From: Halostella pelagica
GTDB taxonomy: Archaea > Halobacteriota > Halobacteria > Halobacteriales > Natronoarchaeaceae
Direction: 5' to 3'
Length of the DNA stretch: 64,000 nt
NCBI GenBank assembly: GCA_005954745.1
Contig: CP040678.1
Span: forward strand, 2,294,001 to 2,358,000
The notes below the pieces were generated by a model. The model searched no databases and was not told the DNA's origin. It saw nothing but the letters and a program-made list of their open reading frames with translations. The number at the start of each line of letters is the position of its first letter. Within the stretch, counting starts at the first letter, position 1. This document shows, one piece after another, positions 1 through 7,790 of this stretch. Made by a program: the position numbers and the translations under genes.

Positions 1-2
1 TC

Positions 3-1523
3 CGCGGGGACTTCGACCGCGAACTCGACCTCGTGCCACAGGGTGACGCCGAGGAGCCGGTGATGCCGACGAACGCGGAGTCGTACACGATGTCGAAGCC
101 GACGATCCTGTGGACGATGAACTGCAACCTCCTGAACCAGACCAAACATCAGGAACACGTCATCGAGAACTTCGTCAAACATCCCGACACGAGCAACGAA
201 CTCTCGATCGTCTCGGACATGCACATGACGTACTCCGCGCGCCACGCGGACATCGTGCTCCCGGTTCCCTCCTGGCTCGAGTGTGACTATCCCGATATTA
301 CGGTCGGCCCGGAGAACCCGTTCATCCACATGGACCACGGGGTCATGGACTCGCTGTACGACACGAAACAGGACGGCGAGGCCGTTGCACTCGTTGCCGA
401 GAAGTTAGACGAGAAGATCCCGCCGGAGGAGCGCAACGTCGACTCCTACCGGGCGTACTTCGACAAGTTCCTCGACGACGACAAGGACGTCCGCGACTAC
501 ATCCAGCAGACGCTGGATGCGGGGATGACGACCCGCGACATCGACGTCGAAGACATCGAGGACGGCCCGGAGCGTCTCCAACTGAAGACGTATCCGCGGA
601 TCCCGTTCTACTCGCAGATCCACGAGGACCGCCCGTTCTACACGAAGACCGGGCGGATGGAGTTCCACAAGGAGGAAGACCGGTTCCTCGAACTCGACCG
701 GGCCGACCTCGACCACATCGAGAGTCCCGAGGGAACCCCTTACGGGGTGAACCAGAAGTGGGGCGAGGCGAAAGACGAGGAGAACCCGCTGTACCACGAC
801 GAGGAGTACCAGTTCTACTACAACACGCCCCACCCGAAGTACCGGACCCACTCCTCGTGGGGGATGACCGACTGGAACCTGATCTGGTCGGCGCGGGACT
901 TCGGGTCGACCAGCGGCGATCCGGACGGAACCGAGCGACTAGTCGACGACTTCTCGTTCCCCACGGGCGAGGGCGACACGGAGGACGCGCCGCCGCTCGG
1001 CGAGGCGTTCGTCGAGATGCACCCCGAAGACGCCGCGGACATCGACGTCGAGAACGGCGACTACGTCCGCATCAGCGGGAAGCGCGGGGACCTCGTCGTT
1101 CGCGCGATGGTGAGCGAGCGCCAACGGCCCCGGTCGGCCGGCGACATGGGCCAGCTAACCATCTGGCACGGCTGGTGGCCGCAGCACTTCCCCGACGACG
1201 AGGAGGACGAGGACGGAATCAAGGGGTACAACGTCACGACGAACATCTGGCTCGACCCCGCACAGGAGACCGACGACCTCGTTCACAAGGCGGTCTTCGG
1301 CGACCCGAACATCTCCGAGGAGGTCGAGGACGACATCGCCTGGCACGGGGCCGAACTGGAACACGGGTACGAAGAGACCGTGTGGGCACCGACCGGGACT
1401 AACCGCGACGACCTCGTGGAAGTCGAGAAGTACGAGGAGGCGGACTGGTGGCCCGGCGACGCGCGCCGCGACGATCTCGTCCAGAACTACATCGACGGAA
1501 CGCTGCAGGGAGGTGACAGCTGA
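3..1523 (+). CDS. narG: NarG-like molybdopterin oxidoreductase catalytic subunit (5' truncated by window edge)
   Basis: C-terminal about 500 residues of a type II DMSO-reductase-family molybdoenzyme; the frame is open to the left window edge, so the N-terminal Fe-S and much of the catalytic domain lie outside. Visible: a stretch typical of the third molybdopterin domain (SDMHMTYSARHADIVLPVPS, around positions 213-273) and the C-terminal molydopterin-dinucleotide-binding barrel (EMHPEDAADIDVENGDYVRI, around 1015-1074), then an acidic tail. The enzyme should reduce nitrate, in haloarchaea probably on the outer face of the membrane. The next gene starts directly at its stop and is a NarH-like subunit; a NarJ/TorD chaperone and a haem b subunit follow, and nirK is 8 kb away, so nitrate is the most likely substrate. 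DMSO, chlorate or another oxyanion cannot be excluded without the catalytic half. Confidence 0.85.
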   Translation, partial: RGDFDRELDLVPQGDAEEPVMPTNAESYTMSKPTILWTMNCNLLNQTKHQEHVIENFVKHPDTSNELSIVSDMHMTYSARHADIVLPVPSWLECDYPDITVGPENPFIHMDHGVMDSLYDTKQDGEAVALVAEKLDEKIPPEERNVDSYRAYFDKFLDDDKDVRDYIQQTLDAGMTTRDIDVEDIEDGPERLQLKTYPRIPFYSQIHEDRPFYTKTGRMEFHKEEDRFLELDRADLDHIESPEGTPYGVNQKWGEAKDEENPLYHDEEYQFYYNTPHPKYRTHSSWGMTDWNLIWSARDFGSTSGDPDGTERLVDDFSFPTGEGDTEDAPPLGEAFVEMHPEDAADIDVENGDYVRISGKRGDLVVRAMVSERQRPRSAGDMGQLTIWHGWWPQHFPDDEEDEDGIKGYNVTTNIWLDPAQETDDLVHKAVFGDPNISEEVEDDIAWHGAELEHGYEETVWAPTGTNRDDLVEVEKYEEADWWPGDARRDDLVQNYIDGTLQGGDS

Positions 1524-2704
1524 TGCCCGAAACCTACAACCCCCAACTCGGCCGCGAGCACAGCTACCCCTACGAACACCGCGACGAGGAGCGCGACTGG
1601 CACTGGGGGATGATCATCAACACGAACCGGTGCATCAACTGCAACACCTGCTCGTTCGCCTGCAAGTCCACGTGGACCAGCGGACGCGGCGAGGAGTACA
1701 TGTGGTGGATGAACGTCGAGACGGAGCCCTACGGCGGCTATCCGATGGGCTGGGACATGCGTCTGCTCGACGACCTCGACGGAGACGAGACGATCTTCGA
1801 CGCCGCTGACCAGACTGAGCAGGTCAAGGGGTACGTCGCCCAGAAGGAGGAGTGGGAGTACCCCGCACTCGGCGACGACCAGGTTCACGGCGAGTATCCG
1901 ACGGGCGATGTCGTCGAGAGCGACCCCGAGAACGAGCAGTACCACGACATGTGGCAGTTCTACCTGCCCAGGCTCTGTAACCACTGTAAGAACCCGGCCT
2001 GCCTGGCGGCGTGCCCGCGGAAGGCCATCTACAAGCGCGAGGAAGACGGCATCGTCCTGCTCGACCAGGAGCGCTGTCGCGGCTACCGGAAGTGCGTGAA
2101 GGGGTGTCCGTATCACAAGCCGATGTACAATCCGGAGACGGGCGTGTCGGAGAAGCCGGTCGGTTGCTTCCCGCGCATCGAGGAGGGCAACGTCCCGCGC
2201 TGTGTCTCCTCCTGCATCGGGAAGACGCGCCTGCACGGCAACATCAATCGCGGGCCGGACGCGGGACACCCCAACGGCGTGAAGTCGGCGGCGGACGGCC
2301 GGAGTCCGACGAATTACCTCGCCAAGAGCGACGAGAAGGTCGCGCTGCCGCTGTACCCGCAGTTCGGCACCCGCCCGCAGGTGTTCTACATGCCGCCGTA
2401 CCACGTGCCGCCGGAGTTCCTCACCCAGATGTTCACCCCGAACACGGACCAGAAGCGCAACGACTGGCCCGGAAGCACCTACGAGGAATCGGTGAAGATC
2501 GTTCAGGAGCGCGTCCGCGACCCCAGTCACCACGTCCTCGGGATACTCCAGTTGTTCGGCGCGACGACCCGTCTCATCGAGACGTACACCGTGAAAGAAC
2601 ACCGCGTGAAGGGGTGGGACCGCAAGGGGAACCAGGTCGTCGACATCCCGTTCGAGGAGGAACTCGAGGTCCGCGAGGGCGAGATGTGGACCAACCAGCC
2701 CTAA
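1523..2704 (+). CDS. narH: NarH-like iron-sulfur subunit of nitrate/oxyanion reductase
   Basis: Electron-transfer subunit (393 aa) that passes electrons from the haem subunit to the molybdenum subunit. Four cysteine motifs are seen: C37-x2-C40-x2-C43-x3-C47; C152-x2-C155-x4-C160-x3-C164; C185-x2-Y188-x2-C191-x3-C195; and a fourth motif with C215, C227 and C231. The aromatic residue in motif III is the NarH-type signature of a [3Fe-4S] cluster (Trp in the E. coli protein). In motif IV the position of the first Cys of the usual CxxC is Pro212, so one ligand appears to be missing. The ATG overlaps the last base of the upstream stop (TGATG), giving tight coupling. Length suits the family. DMSO-reductase DmsB proteins are much shorter, which argues for NarH/type II. 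Confidence 0.9.
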   Translation: MPETYNPQLGREHSYPYEHRDEERDWHWGMIINTNRCINCNTCSFACKSTWTSGRGEEYMWWMNVETEPYGGYPMGWDMRLLDDLDGDETIFDAADQTEQVKGYVAQKEEWEYPALGDDQVHGEYPTGDVVESDPENEQYHDMWQFYLPRLCNHCKNPACLAACPRKAIYKREEDGIVLLDQERCRGYRKCVKGCPYHKPMYNPETGVSEKPVGCFPRIEEGNVPRCVSSCIGKTRLHGNINRGPDAGHPNGVKSAADGRSPTNYLAKSDEKVALPLYPQFGTRPQVFYMPPYHVPPEFLTQMFTPNTDQKRNDWPGSTYEESVKIVQERVRDPSHHVLGILQLFGATTRLIETYTVKEHRVKGWDRKGNQVVDIPFEEELEVREGEMWTNQP

Positions 2705-2708
2705 AGCC

Positions 2709-3395
2709 ATGCACCGAAACACCGACCCAGAGTACCACGCCGCGCGGGCGACGCTTTACTGCGCCGCCGCCGCGGCGTTTACCTATCCGGACGAGCGTAC
2801 CGTGAGCGAACTGACCGATTCGGAGGCCCGAGAGGGGATCGAACGCGCCGCCGAACGACTCACCGTATCCGAGGAGGCGAGCGCGCTACTCGCCGGCATC
2901 ACGCAGACGCCGCTCGACGAGTTGCAGTCGGCGTACAACGACCTGTTCGGCGTCCCGGCCGACGAGGGAACGTACGCGGTGATACCGTACGAGGCCCACT
3001 ACACGACCCGGGACGAACTCAGCATCGAACAGCGGCGGATCGCCACCGTCGTGGGGCTGATGGAGGAGTTCGGCGTCGAGCCGAGCGACGACTTCGCGGA
3101 GCGCCAGGACCACGTCGCGGCCGAACTCGAACTGGCGCAGGTGCTCGCTGGCCAGCGGGCCGTCGCCCTCGACGGCGGCAACGCCACCGCTGCCGACCGC
3201 ATCGCACAGGCGGAGGCGACCGTGCTCGCGGACCACCTCGTCGAGTTCGTGCCGGCGTTGGCGTACGACCTGCGCCGGGCTACCGACGACACGGCGTACG
3301 TCGCCGCGGCGGATCTGGTCGAGGAGCTGGTGACCTACGACAACGGGAAACACCCGGAACAAGAGGAGCCCGCAGTCGGGGGTGAAGCACCGTGA
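2709..3395 (+). CDS. NarJ/TorD-family molybdoenzyme maturation chaperone
   Basis: 228-aa, largely helical acidic protein starting 4 bases after the narH stop. The motif YNDLFGVPADEGTYAVIPYEAHY (residues about 78-100; only part of the family consensus is diagnostic) fits TorD/DmsD/NarJ proteins, which bind the apo catalytic subunit, help insert the molybdenum cofactor and hold back Tat export until folding is complete. No signal peptide or membrane segment is seen, so it should be cytoplasmic. Position inside the reductase operon supports a dedicated chaperone for the NarG-like subunit. The subfamily (NarJ versus TorD) cannot be settled by eye. Confidence 0.8.
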   Translation: MHRNTDPEYHAARATLYCAAAAAFTYPDERTVSELTDSEAREGIERAAERLTVSEEASALLAGITQTPLDELQSAYNDLFGVPADEGTYAVIPYEAHYTTRDELSIEQRRIATVVGLMEEFGVEPSDDFAERQDHVAAELELAQVLAGQRAVALDGGNATAADRIAQAEATVLADHLVEFVPALAYDLRRATDDTAYVAAADLVEELVTYDNGKHPEQEEPAVGGEAP

Positions 3396-4411
3396 AACGC
3401 CGCCTCCGCTCGCTCCTAGGCGTTTCGGTCGACCGCCGCGCCGCCCGGCGCGCGACGAAGTTGGCAGTCGTCGTCATGTGTCTGGTGATGGTCGCTCAGG
3501 TGGCGCTGGTCAGCGTCGTCACTGCGGGCACACAGCCCGTCGAGTCGGTCGAGCAGGTTCCCGCCGCGCCTGACGCGGCGAAGTGGGAGGACGCGCCGAC
3601 CCGCGACGTGTCGCTGTCGCAACAGCAGATGGCGCTTCCCTACGGCGGGGGAAGCGTCGACGAGATGACGGTCCAGACCGTCACGAACGACACGCACGTC
3701 GCCTTCCGTCTGGAGTGGGAGGACCCGACGAGCGACATGAACATCAGCGAACCCGGGGCCTACAGTGACGGGGTCGCGGTGATGATGCGCGGCGGTAGCA
3801 AACCGCCGATCACGATGGGTGCGAACGGCGACCCAGTCAACATCTGGTACTGGCGGGCCGCGTGGCAGAACTCCGGCGACGAAGGCGGCGGGGACATGTA
3901 CAGTTACCCCCACCCCGACGACGAGACTCGACCCGGAACGGCCGCCGGGAATCCGATGTCGCAATCCGACTACGAGCAGAACGCCCAGAACTATTACGCG
4001 AAGGGGTACGGCTCGCTGACCCACGCGCCGACACAGGACGTCTCGGCGAACGCCGAGCGCACGGACGACGGCTGGGAAGTCGTCTTCGTCCGCGAACGCG
4101 GCGCTGACGGTGAGTTCGACGCCGCCTTCGAGGAGAGCGACCAGATGTATCTCGCGTTCGCCGTCTGGAACGGAAGCGCGGACGAGGTGAACGGACAGAA
4201 GTCGATCACGCTCCAGTACTCCGTCCTCGACACCGAGAACAACGAACTGAGCGCCGCGGAGAACGGCGGCGACGGTGGCGCGACCGAGGTCGCCGAGGAG
4301 ACCGGCGAGTCGGTGATGTGGCTGGCGCGGTCGGCGACGAACTGGATCACCGCGCTCGTCCTGGCGACGGTCGCCGCGTGGCTAGTCAGTTACTGGAGGC
4401 TCAGACGATGA
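3392..4411 (+). CDS. Ethylbenzene-dehydrogenase-type haem b subunit (gamma subunit) of the reductase
   Basis: 339 aa, GTG start overlapping the end of the chaperone gene by 4 bases (GTGA). An N-terminal hydrophobic segment (about 24-46) and a C-terminal membrane anchor (about 316-335) bracket an extracellular beta-rich domain. Features such as AAKWEDAP, the alternating beta pattern around VTNDTHVAFRLEWEDP, and the NIWYWRAAW stretch fit the EB_dh haem-binding domain of gamma subunits of type II molybdoenzymes (dimethylsulfide, chlorate, selenate, ethylbenzene enzymes). It probably carries one haem b that takes electrons from a membrane carrier. Together with NarGH it suggests an outward-facing enzyme rather than the NarGHI layout of bacteria. 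Confidence 0.78.
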   Translation: MKRRLRSLLGVSVDRRAARRATKLAVVVMCLVMVAQVALVSVVTAGTQPVESVEQVPAAPDAAKWEDAPTRDVSLSQQQMALPYGGGSVDEMTVQTVTNDTHVAFRLEWEDPTSDMNISEPGAYSDGVAVMMRGGSKPPITMGANGDPVNIWYWRAAWQNSGDEGGGDMYSYPHPDDETRPGTAAGNPMSQSDYEQNAQNYYAKGYGSLTHAPTQDVSANAERTDDGWEVVFVRERGADGEFDAAFEESDQMYLAFAVWNGSADEVNGQKSITLQYSVLDTENNELSAAENGGDGGATEVAEETGESVMWLARSATNWITALVLATVAAWLVSYWRLRR

Positions 4412-5298
4412 CCGAGTACGCGAACCGCAGCGCCCGCGGCCGGGCGGTCGCGGAAGACGAGGCCGAACTGTGCGACCAACTCGACGCCCAAGGGGAGCGC
4501 GACCGCGAACGCGCCGCCCTGGGGCTCGTCGATATCGCCGATAGCGCCGGTCTGGAGCCCGAGACGACCGTTCGACTGGCCGAGCGGGCGACCGGAGACG
4601 AATCGGAGGAAGTCCGGCAGTTCGCCGTCGAAGCGCTTGGCCACGCGGCAAGCGCGGGATCGGAGGCGGACGGAACTGCCGAGGCAGCGATTCGGACGGC
4701 ACTGGACGACGGGCACGAGTGGGTGCGAGCCGAAGCCGTCGTCGCACAGTCACGGGCCGTGCCGGGCGACGAAGAGACGCTCCGTGCGGCGCTTTCCGAC
4801 GAGAGCGGGTGGGTGCGGCGCAACGCCGTCGTGGCGCTCGCGAAGACGGGAGCGGCGTCCCAAGAACTGCTCGTCGAGCGGATCAAGTCGGACCCGCATC
4901 AGGGCGTTCGGGAGTACGCCGCCGACTTCCTGCGGGAGTACGCCGACGACACGGGCGAAGCCGTGCGAATTCTCGCCGCCGTGCTGGCCCGCGACCCGGA
5001 GGCGTTCGTCCGGGCGAAGGCGGCGAGCAGCCTCGGCGACCTCGGCACGGACCGCGCGGAGGAGGCGCTGGAGCGTCACGGCCTGAACGACCGGAGCGAC
5101 GACGTACGGCGGTCGGCCAAGCGGGCGCTCGCGACGGCCCGCGGCGTGGACCCCGAGCAGATAGACGCCGACCTGGACGGTCCGGCCGCCCCCGGCGGCG
5201 GCCCGGGGTCGAAACGCGACCGCGGCCGGCAAGGCCCCGGCGGCGGTCCGGCCGACGTGAACGACGGCCTGACTCAAGGACAGCGTGACCGACGATGA
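4408..5298 (+). CDS. HEAT-repeat protein of the nitrate reductase operon
   Basis: 296 aa; ATG overlaps the preceding stop (ATGA). Consecutive two-helix repeats of about 30 residues are visible (for example EEVRQFAVEALGHAAS, EWVRAEAVVAQSRA, GWVRRNAVVALAKTG, QGVREYAADFLREYA, AFVRAKAASSLGDLG, DDVRRSAKRALATA), the form of HEAT/PBS-lyase-like repeats, followed by a Gly/Pro-rich disordered tail. No catalytic motif. Such solenoids are usually protein-interaction scaffolds, so a role in assembling the reductase is reasonable but inferred from position only. The start was set at 4408 rather than at upstream in-frame codons, which lie inside the haem subunit gene. Confidence 0.8.
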   Translation: MTEYANRSARGRAVAEDEAELCDQLDAQGERDRERAALGLVDIADSAGLEPETTVRLAERATGDESEEVRQFAVEALGHAASAGSEADGTAEAAIRTALDDGHEWVRAEAVVAQSRAVPGDEETLRAALSDESGWVRRNAVVALAKTGAASQELLVERIKSDPHQGVREYAADFLREYADDTGEAVRILAAVLARDPEAFVRAKAASSLGDLGTDRAEEALERHGLNDRSDDVRRSAKRALATARGVDPEQIDADLDGPAAPGGGPGSKRDRGRQGPGGGPADVNDGLTQGQRDRR

Positions 5299-5933
5299 CT
5301 GACACCTACGACCTCGACACTTCGACGGACGAAACGCACCGCGACCACGAACACGGCGACGCCGCCGAAAGCGACCGTAGCGACGAAACCGCGAGCCTCG
5401 ACGAGTCGCTCGGCGTCACCGTTCCGGAGGACTACGTCGGCGCGTTCGTCGCGGAGGCGTTCGAGGACGTCGAACGCTCGACGGAGTGGGCCGACGCCGT
5501 CGACGCCGTCGTGGCGGACGGGGCCCGCGACGACTGGGAGGCGCTCGCCCCCCGGGAACAGGTCGTCGAGATGTTGCGGATGGCAGACGAGTTCGACCGG
5601 AAGGCCGTCGAACGGTTCGACGGTATCCCCCTCGACCGCGGCAGTCCGACCGACGAGATGCGCGAGCGGTTCGAGGAGGGGAAACGTCTGCGTCGGAACG
5701 CCGACGTGCTCCGGGACGGCATCGCCGCGGCGTACGCCGACGGGTACGTGAGCGACGACGACCTCGTCGAGGCAGTCGAGTCGTTCGGCTTCGACACCGA
5801 CCGGGTCGGCGCGCGCGAGGACGCGCTCGACACCGTCGCCAATGCGTACGACATGGATTTCCGCCCGTACGGAGGAACCCTGATGACCGAGCGTGAACCG
5901 GACGAGGACGCGGAAGAGTTCGAGGCGTGGTAG
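5295..5933 (+). CDS. Acidic protein of unknown function in the reductase operon
   Basis: 212 aa, overlapping the HEAT-protein stop by 4 bases (ATGA). N-terminal 40 residues are charged and low-complexity; residues about 40-190 look all-helical with no cysteine cluster, signal peptide or membrane segment. I do not recognise a named family. The overlap chain from narG to this gene makes co-transcription very likely, so a maturation or accessory role in the molybdoenzyme is the natural guess; helical content and size would also fit a second TorD-like chaperone, but I see no TorD motif. Confidence 0.65.
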   Translation: MTDTYDLDTSTDETHRDHEHGDAAESDRSDETASLDESLGVTVPEDYVGAFVAEAFEDVERSTEWADAVDAVVADGARDDWEALAPREQVVEMLRMADEFDRKAVERFDGIPLDRGSPTDEMRERFEEGKRLRRNADVLRDGIAAAYADGYVSDDDLVEAVESFGFDTDRVGAREDALDTVANAYDMDFRPYGGTLMTEREPDEDAEEFEAW

Positions 5934-5934
5934 C

Positions 5935-7209
5935 ATGGCCGAAGAGAACGTAACGCCGGACAGAGGCGACCGAGTCCGCGACGCGCTGACCGCCGTCGAG
6001 GACCCGGACCTCGGGACGGACGCGGTCGAATCGGGTCTGGTGACCGACGTTAACGCGCGCGACGGCGCGGTGACGATCGGCGTCGACCTCGCCGGGTTCG
6101 ACGAGGCGACCGCGGAGGACGTGACCGAAGCGCTACGTCGCGAGGCCCTTTCCACGCCGGGGGTCGAACGGGCGACCATCGAGGGCGAGACGCCCGACGC
6201 AGACGGTGACGGCCGAGTCGACCGTCCGGACGACATCGACGCGGTGATCGCCGTCGCGAGCGCGAAAGGCGGCGTCGGCAAGACCACCGTCTCGACGCAA
6301 CTCGCCCGGGCGCTGGCGGCGGACACCGACCGCGACATCGGCCTGTTCGACGCCGACCTGTACGGTCCGAACGTGCCCGAACTGCTCGACGTGGCGGGGC
6401 CGGTGTCGGCCAACGACGAGGGGGACGCCGAACCGATAGACGCCGGTGGGCTAACCGCGATGAGCGTCGGCCTCATCGCCAACGACGCGCCCATAGCGTG
6501 GCGGGGCGCGATGGCCCACGAAGCCGTGACGGAACTGTTCGAGGACACGGCGTGGGGCGACCTCGACGTCCTCGTGGTCGACCTTCCGCCGGGCACCGGC
6601 GACATCGTCCTGACGGTGTTGCAGACGCTCCCCGTCGACGGCGCGTTGCTGGTCACCACTCCGTATCCCACGAGCGTGTCGGACACGGGCCGGAGCGCCA
6701 CTCTGTTCGAGGAAAACGGCGTTCCGGTGCTCGGCACTATCGTCAACATGGCCGGGTTTACCTGCGACTGCGGACGCGAACACGACCTGTTCCCGGCCGC
6801 GGACGTCGAGGGGGAACTGGACCTGCCGGTACTTTGCGAACTCCCGTTCGATGACGACGTGCGGGAGATGGATGGCGACGTACCGGACGCCGTGGCGACG
6901 CTCGGCGACGAAGTACTCGAACGCCTCGATGACCGGGCGGAGTTCGCTGTTCCGGACCACGCGCTCGACATTCGCGGGCTCCCCCCGTCAATTCGGCACG
7001 AGCAGGCGATCGAGGAGTTCCGGGCGCTTGACCCGGGCGAGACGTTCTACCTCGTCAACGACCACGATCCGTCGCCGCTGGCCTCGATGCTCGCAGAGGC
7101 GGTGGGCCACGACGGCCCCCTCGAAGACGCGTTCGACCGGTGCGACGTGCGGCGTGCGGCCCCCGACGAGTGGGTCATAGCCGTCTCGCGGCCCGCCGGG
7201 AGCGCCTGA
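5935..7209 (+). CDS. Mrp/NBP35-type P-loop ATPase with N-terminal DUF59 and C-terminal DUF2249 domains
   Basis: 424 aa, ATG one base after the previous stop. Order: a DUF59/MIP18-like domain (about 9-85, VRDALTAVEDPDLG), a Mrp/ApbC ATPase with deviant Walker A SAKGGVGKTT (109-118), FDADLYGPNVPEL and DLPPGTGD motifs, a CDC pair where canonical Mrp proteins carry CxxC, and a C-terminal DUF2249-like domain (LDIRGLPPSIRHEQAI, about 345-420). Mrp proteins act as Fe-S cluster carriers/assembly scaffolds; the operon's many clusters give it clear clients. DUF2249 modules are often seen in denitrification loci. It ends the operon; a repeat follows. The upstream in-frame codon at 5893 lies within the preceding gene and was not used. 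Confidence 0.88.
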   Translation: MAEENVTPDRGDRVRDALTAVEDPDLGTDAVESGLVTDVNARDGAVTIGVDLAGFDEATAEDVTEALRREALSTPGVERATIEGETPDADGDGRVDRPDDIDAVIAVASAKGGVGKTTVSTQLARALAADTDRDIGLFDADLYGPNVPELLDVAGPVSANDEGDAEPIDAGGLTAMSVGLIANDAPIAWRGAMAHEAVTELFEDTAWGDLDVLVVDLPPGTGDIVLTVLQTLPVDGALLVTTPYPTSVSDTGRSATLFEENGVPVLGTIVNMAGFTCDCGREHDLFPAADVEGELDLPVLCELPFDDDVREMDGDVPDAVATLGDEVLERLDDRAEFAVPDHALDIRGLPPSIRHEQAIEEFRALDPGETFYLVNDHDPSPLASMLAEAVGHDGPLEDAFDRCDVRRAAPDEWVIAVSRPAGSA

Positions 7210-7232
7210 TCCGTCGACGGCGGCGGTCGAAC

Positions 7233-7310
7233 TTCCCGTCGGGCTTTCTGTTTCAGCTATGTCGCGGTGGCATCCCCGCGAAGCGTTCAGCGACTCACGA
7301 CAGCCAGTAT
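7233..7310. repeat. Degenerate palindromic intergenic repeat, family D/E
   Basis: Shares the blocks CTGTTTCAGCTA, GGCATCCCC and GCCAGTAT, in the same order and at similar spacing, with the element at 22750-22826. The right arm is intact; the left arm is weak. Its last base (7310) is also the final base of the stop codon of the leftward MoaD-like gene, so the repeat abuts that gene exactly. Confidence 0.6.
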
Positions 7311-7702
7311 CAACAGCAGAAGATGAACGGATAGATCAGGGCCACGCGGTCGCCGTCGTCGAGTTCCGTGTCGAACCCGTCGAGATGCTCGTTGAACTTG
7401 CCGTTGACGGCGACCCGAGCGTAGGTCCGCGTCTGTTCGCCCTCCGGGTTCTTCTCCCAGGTTCCTGGCAGTTCCTCGGGCGGGTCGGCCCACCCGTCCG
7501 TCGACGCCTCCTCTTCCGTCTCCGCGACGAGCATCTCCTCGACGTCGTACGACTCGAAGAAGTCGTCGAGGAACTCTCCCAGCGTGTCCCCCTCGAACGC
7601 GTACGAGAACTCCGGTTTGCCGACCTCCGTGCGGACGTGGCCGGTGCATTTCACCGTGACCGTCGTCCGTGCCGTCTCGGTCGACTGCGTGGCCGTGGTC
7701 AT
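7310..7702 (-). CDS. MoaD/ThiS-like (ubiquitin-fold) protein with an FCC C-terminus
   Basis: 130 aa. Residues about 10-130 read as a beta-grasp protein: VTVKCTGHVRTEVG, a long insert with an acidic helix, TYARVAVNGKF, then LDDGDRVALIYPF. In MoaD/SAMP proteins the equivalent of the last stretch runs into a di-glycine that is activated for sulfur transfer or protein conjugation; here the chain ends FIFCC. Start chosen at 7702 because it gives a normal N-terminus and leaves 88 bp of shared promoter to the divergent gene at 7791; the longer frame would run through that gene. Its place beside a molybdoenzyme operon suggests molybdopterin or sulfur-transfer work, but without GG a classical MoaD role is doubtful. 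Confidence 0.75.
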   Translation of the reverse strand: MTTATQSTETARTTVTVKCTGHVRTEVGKPEFSYAFEGDTLGEFLDDFFESYDVEEMLVAETEEEASTDGWADPPEELPGTWEKNPEGEQTRTYARVAVNGKFNEHLDGFDTELDDGDRVALIYPFIFCC

Positions 7703-7790
7703 GTCGGAGAGTTCGGGCGGCTCCCCTCTGGTTCCCAGTGCGAACACGTTCGGGAGTACGGGCAGGGCGCGCGACGCCGAACGAACCACC

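Noticed and set aside
5274-6971. 565-aa minus-strand frame opposite the DUF59-Mrp gene
   Set aside because: Ser/Arg/Thr-rich, basic, no motif; the opposite strand encodes intact Mrp motifs.
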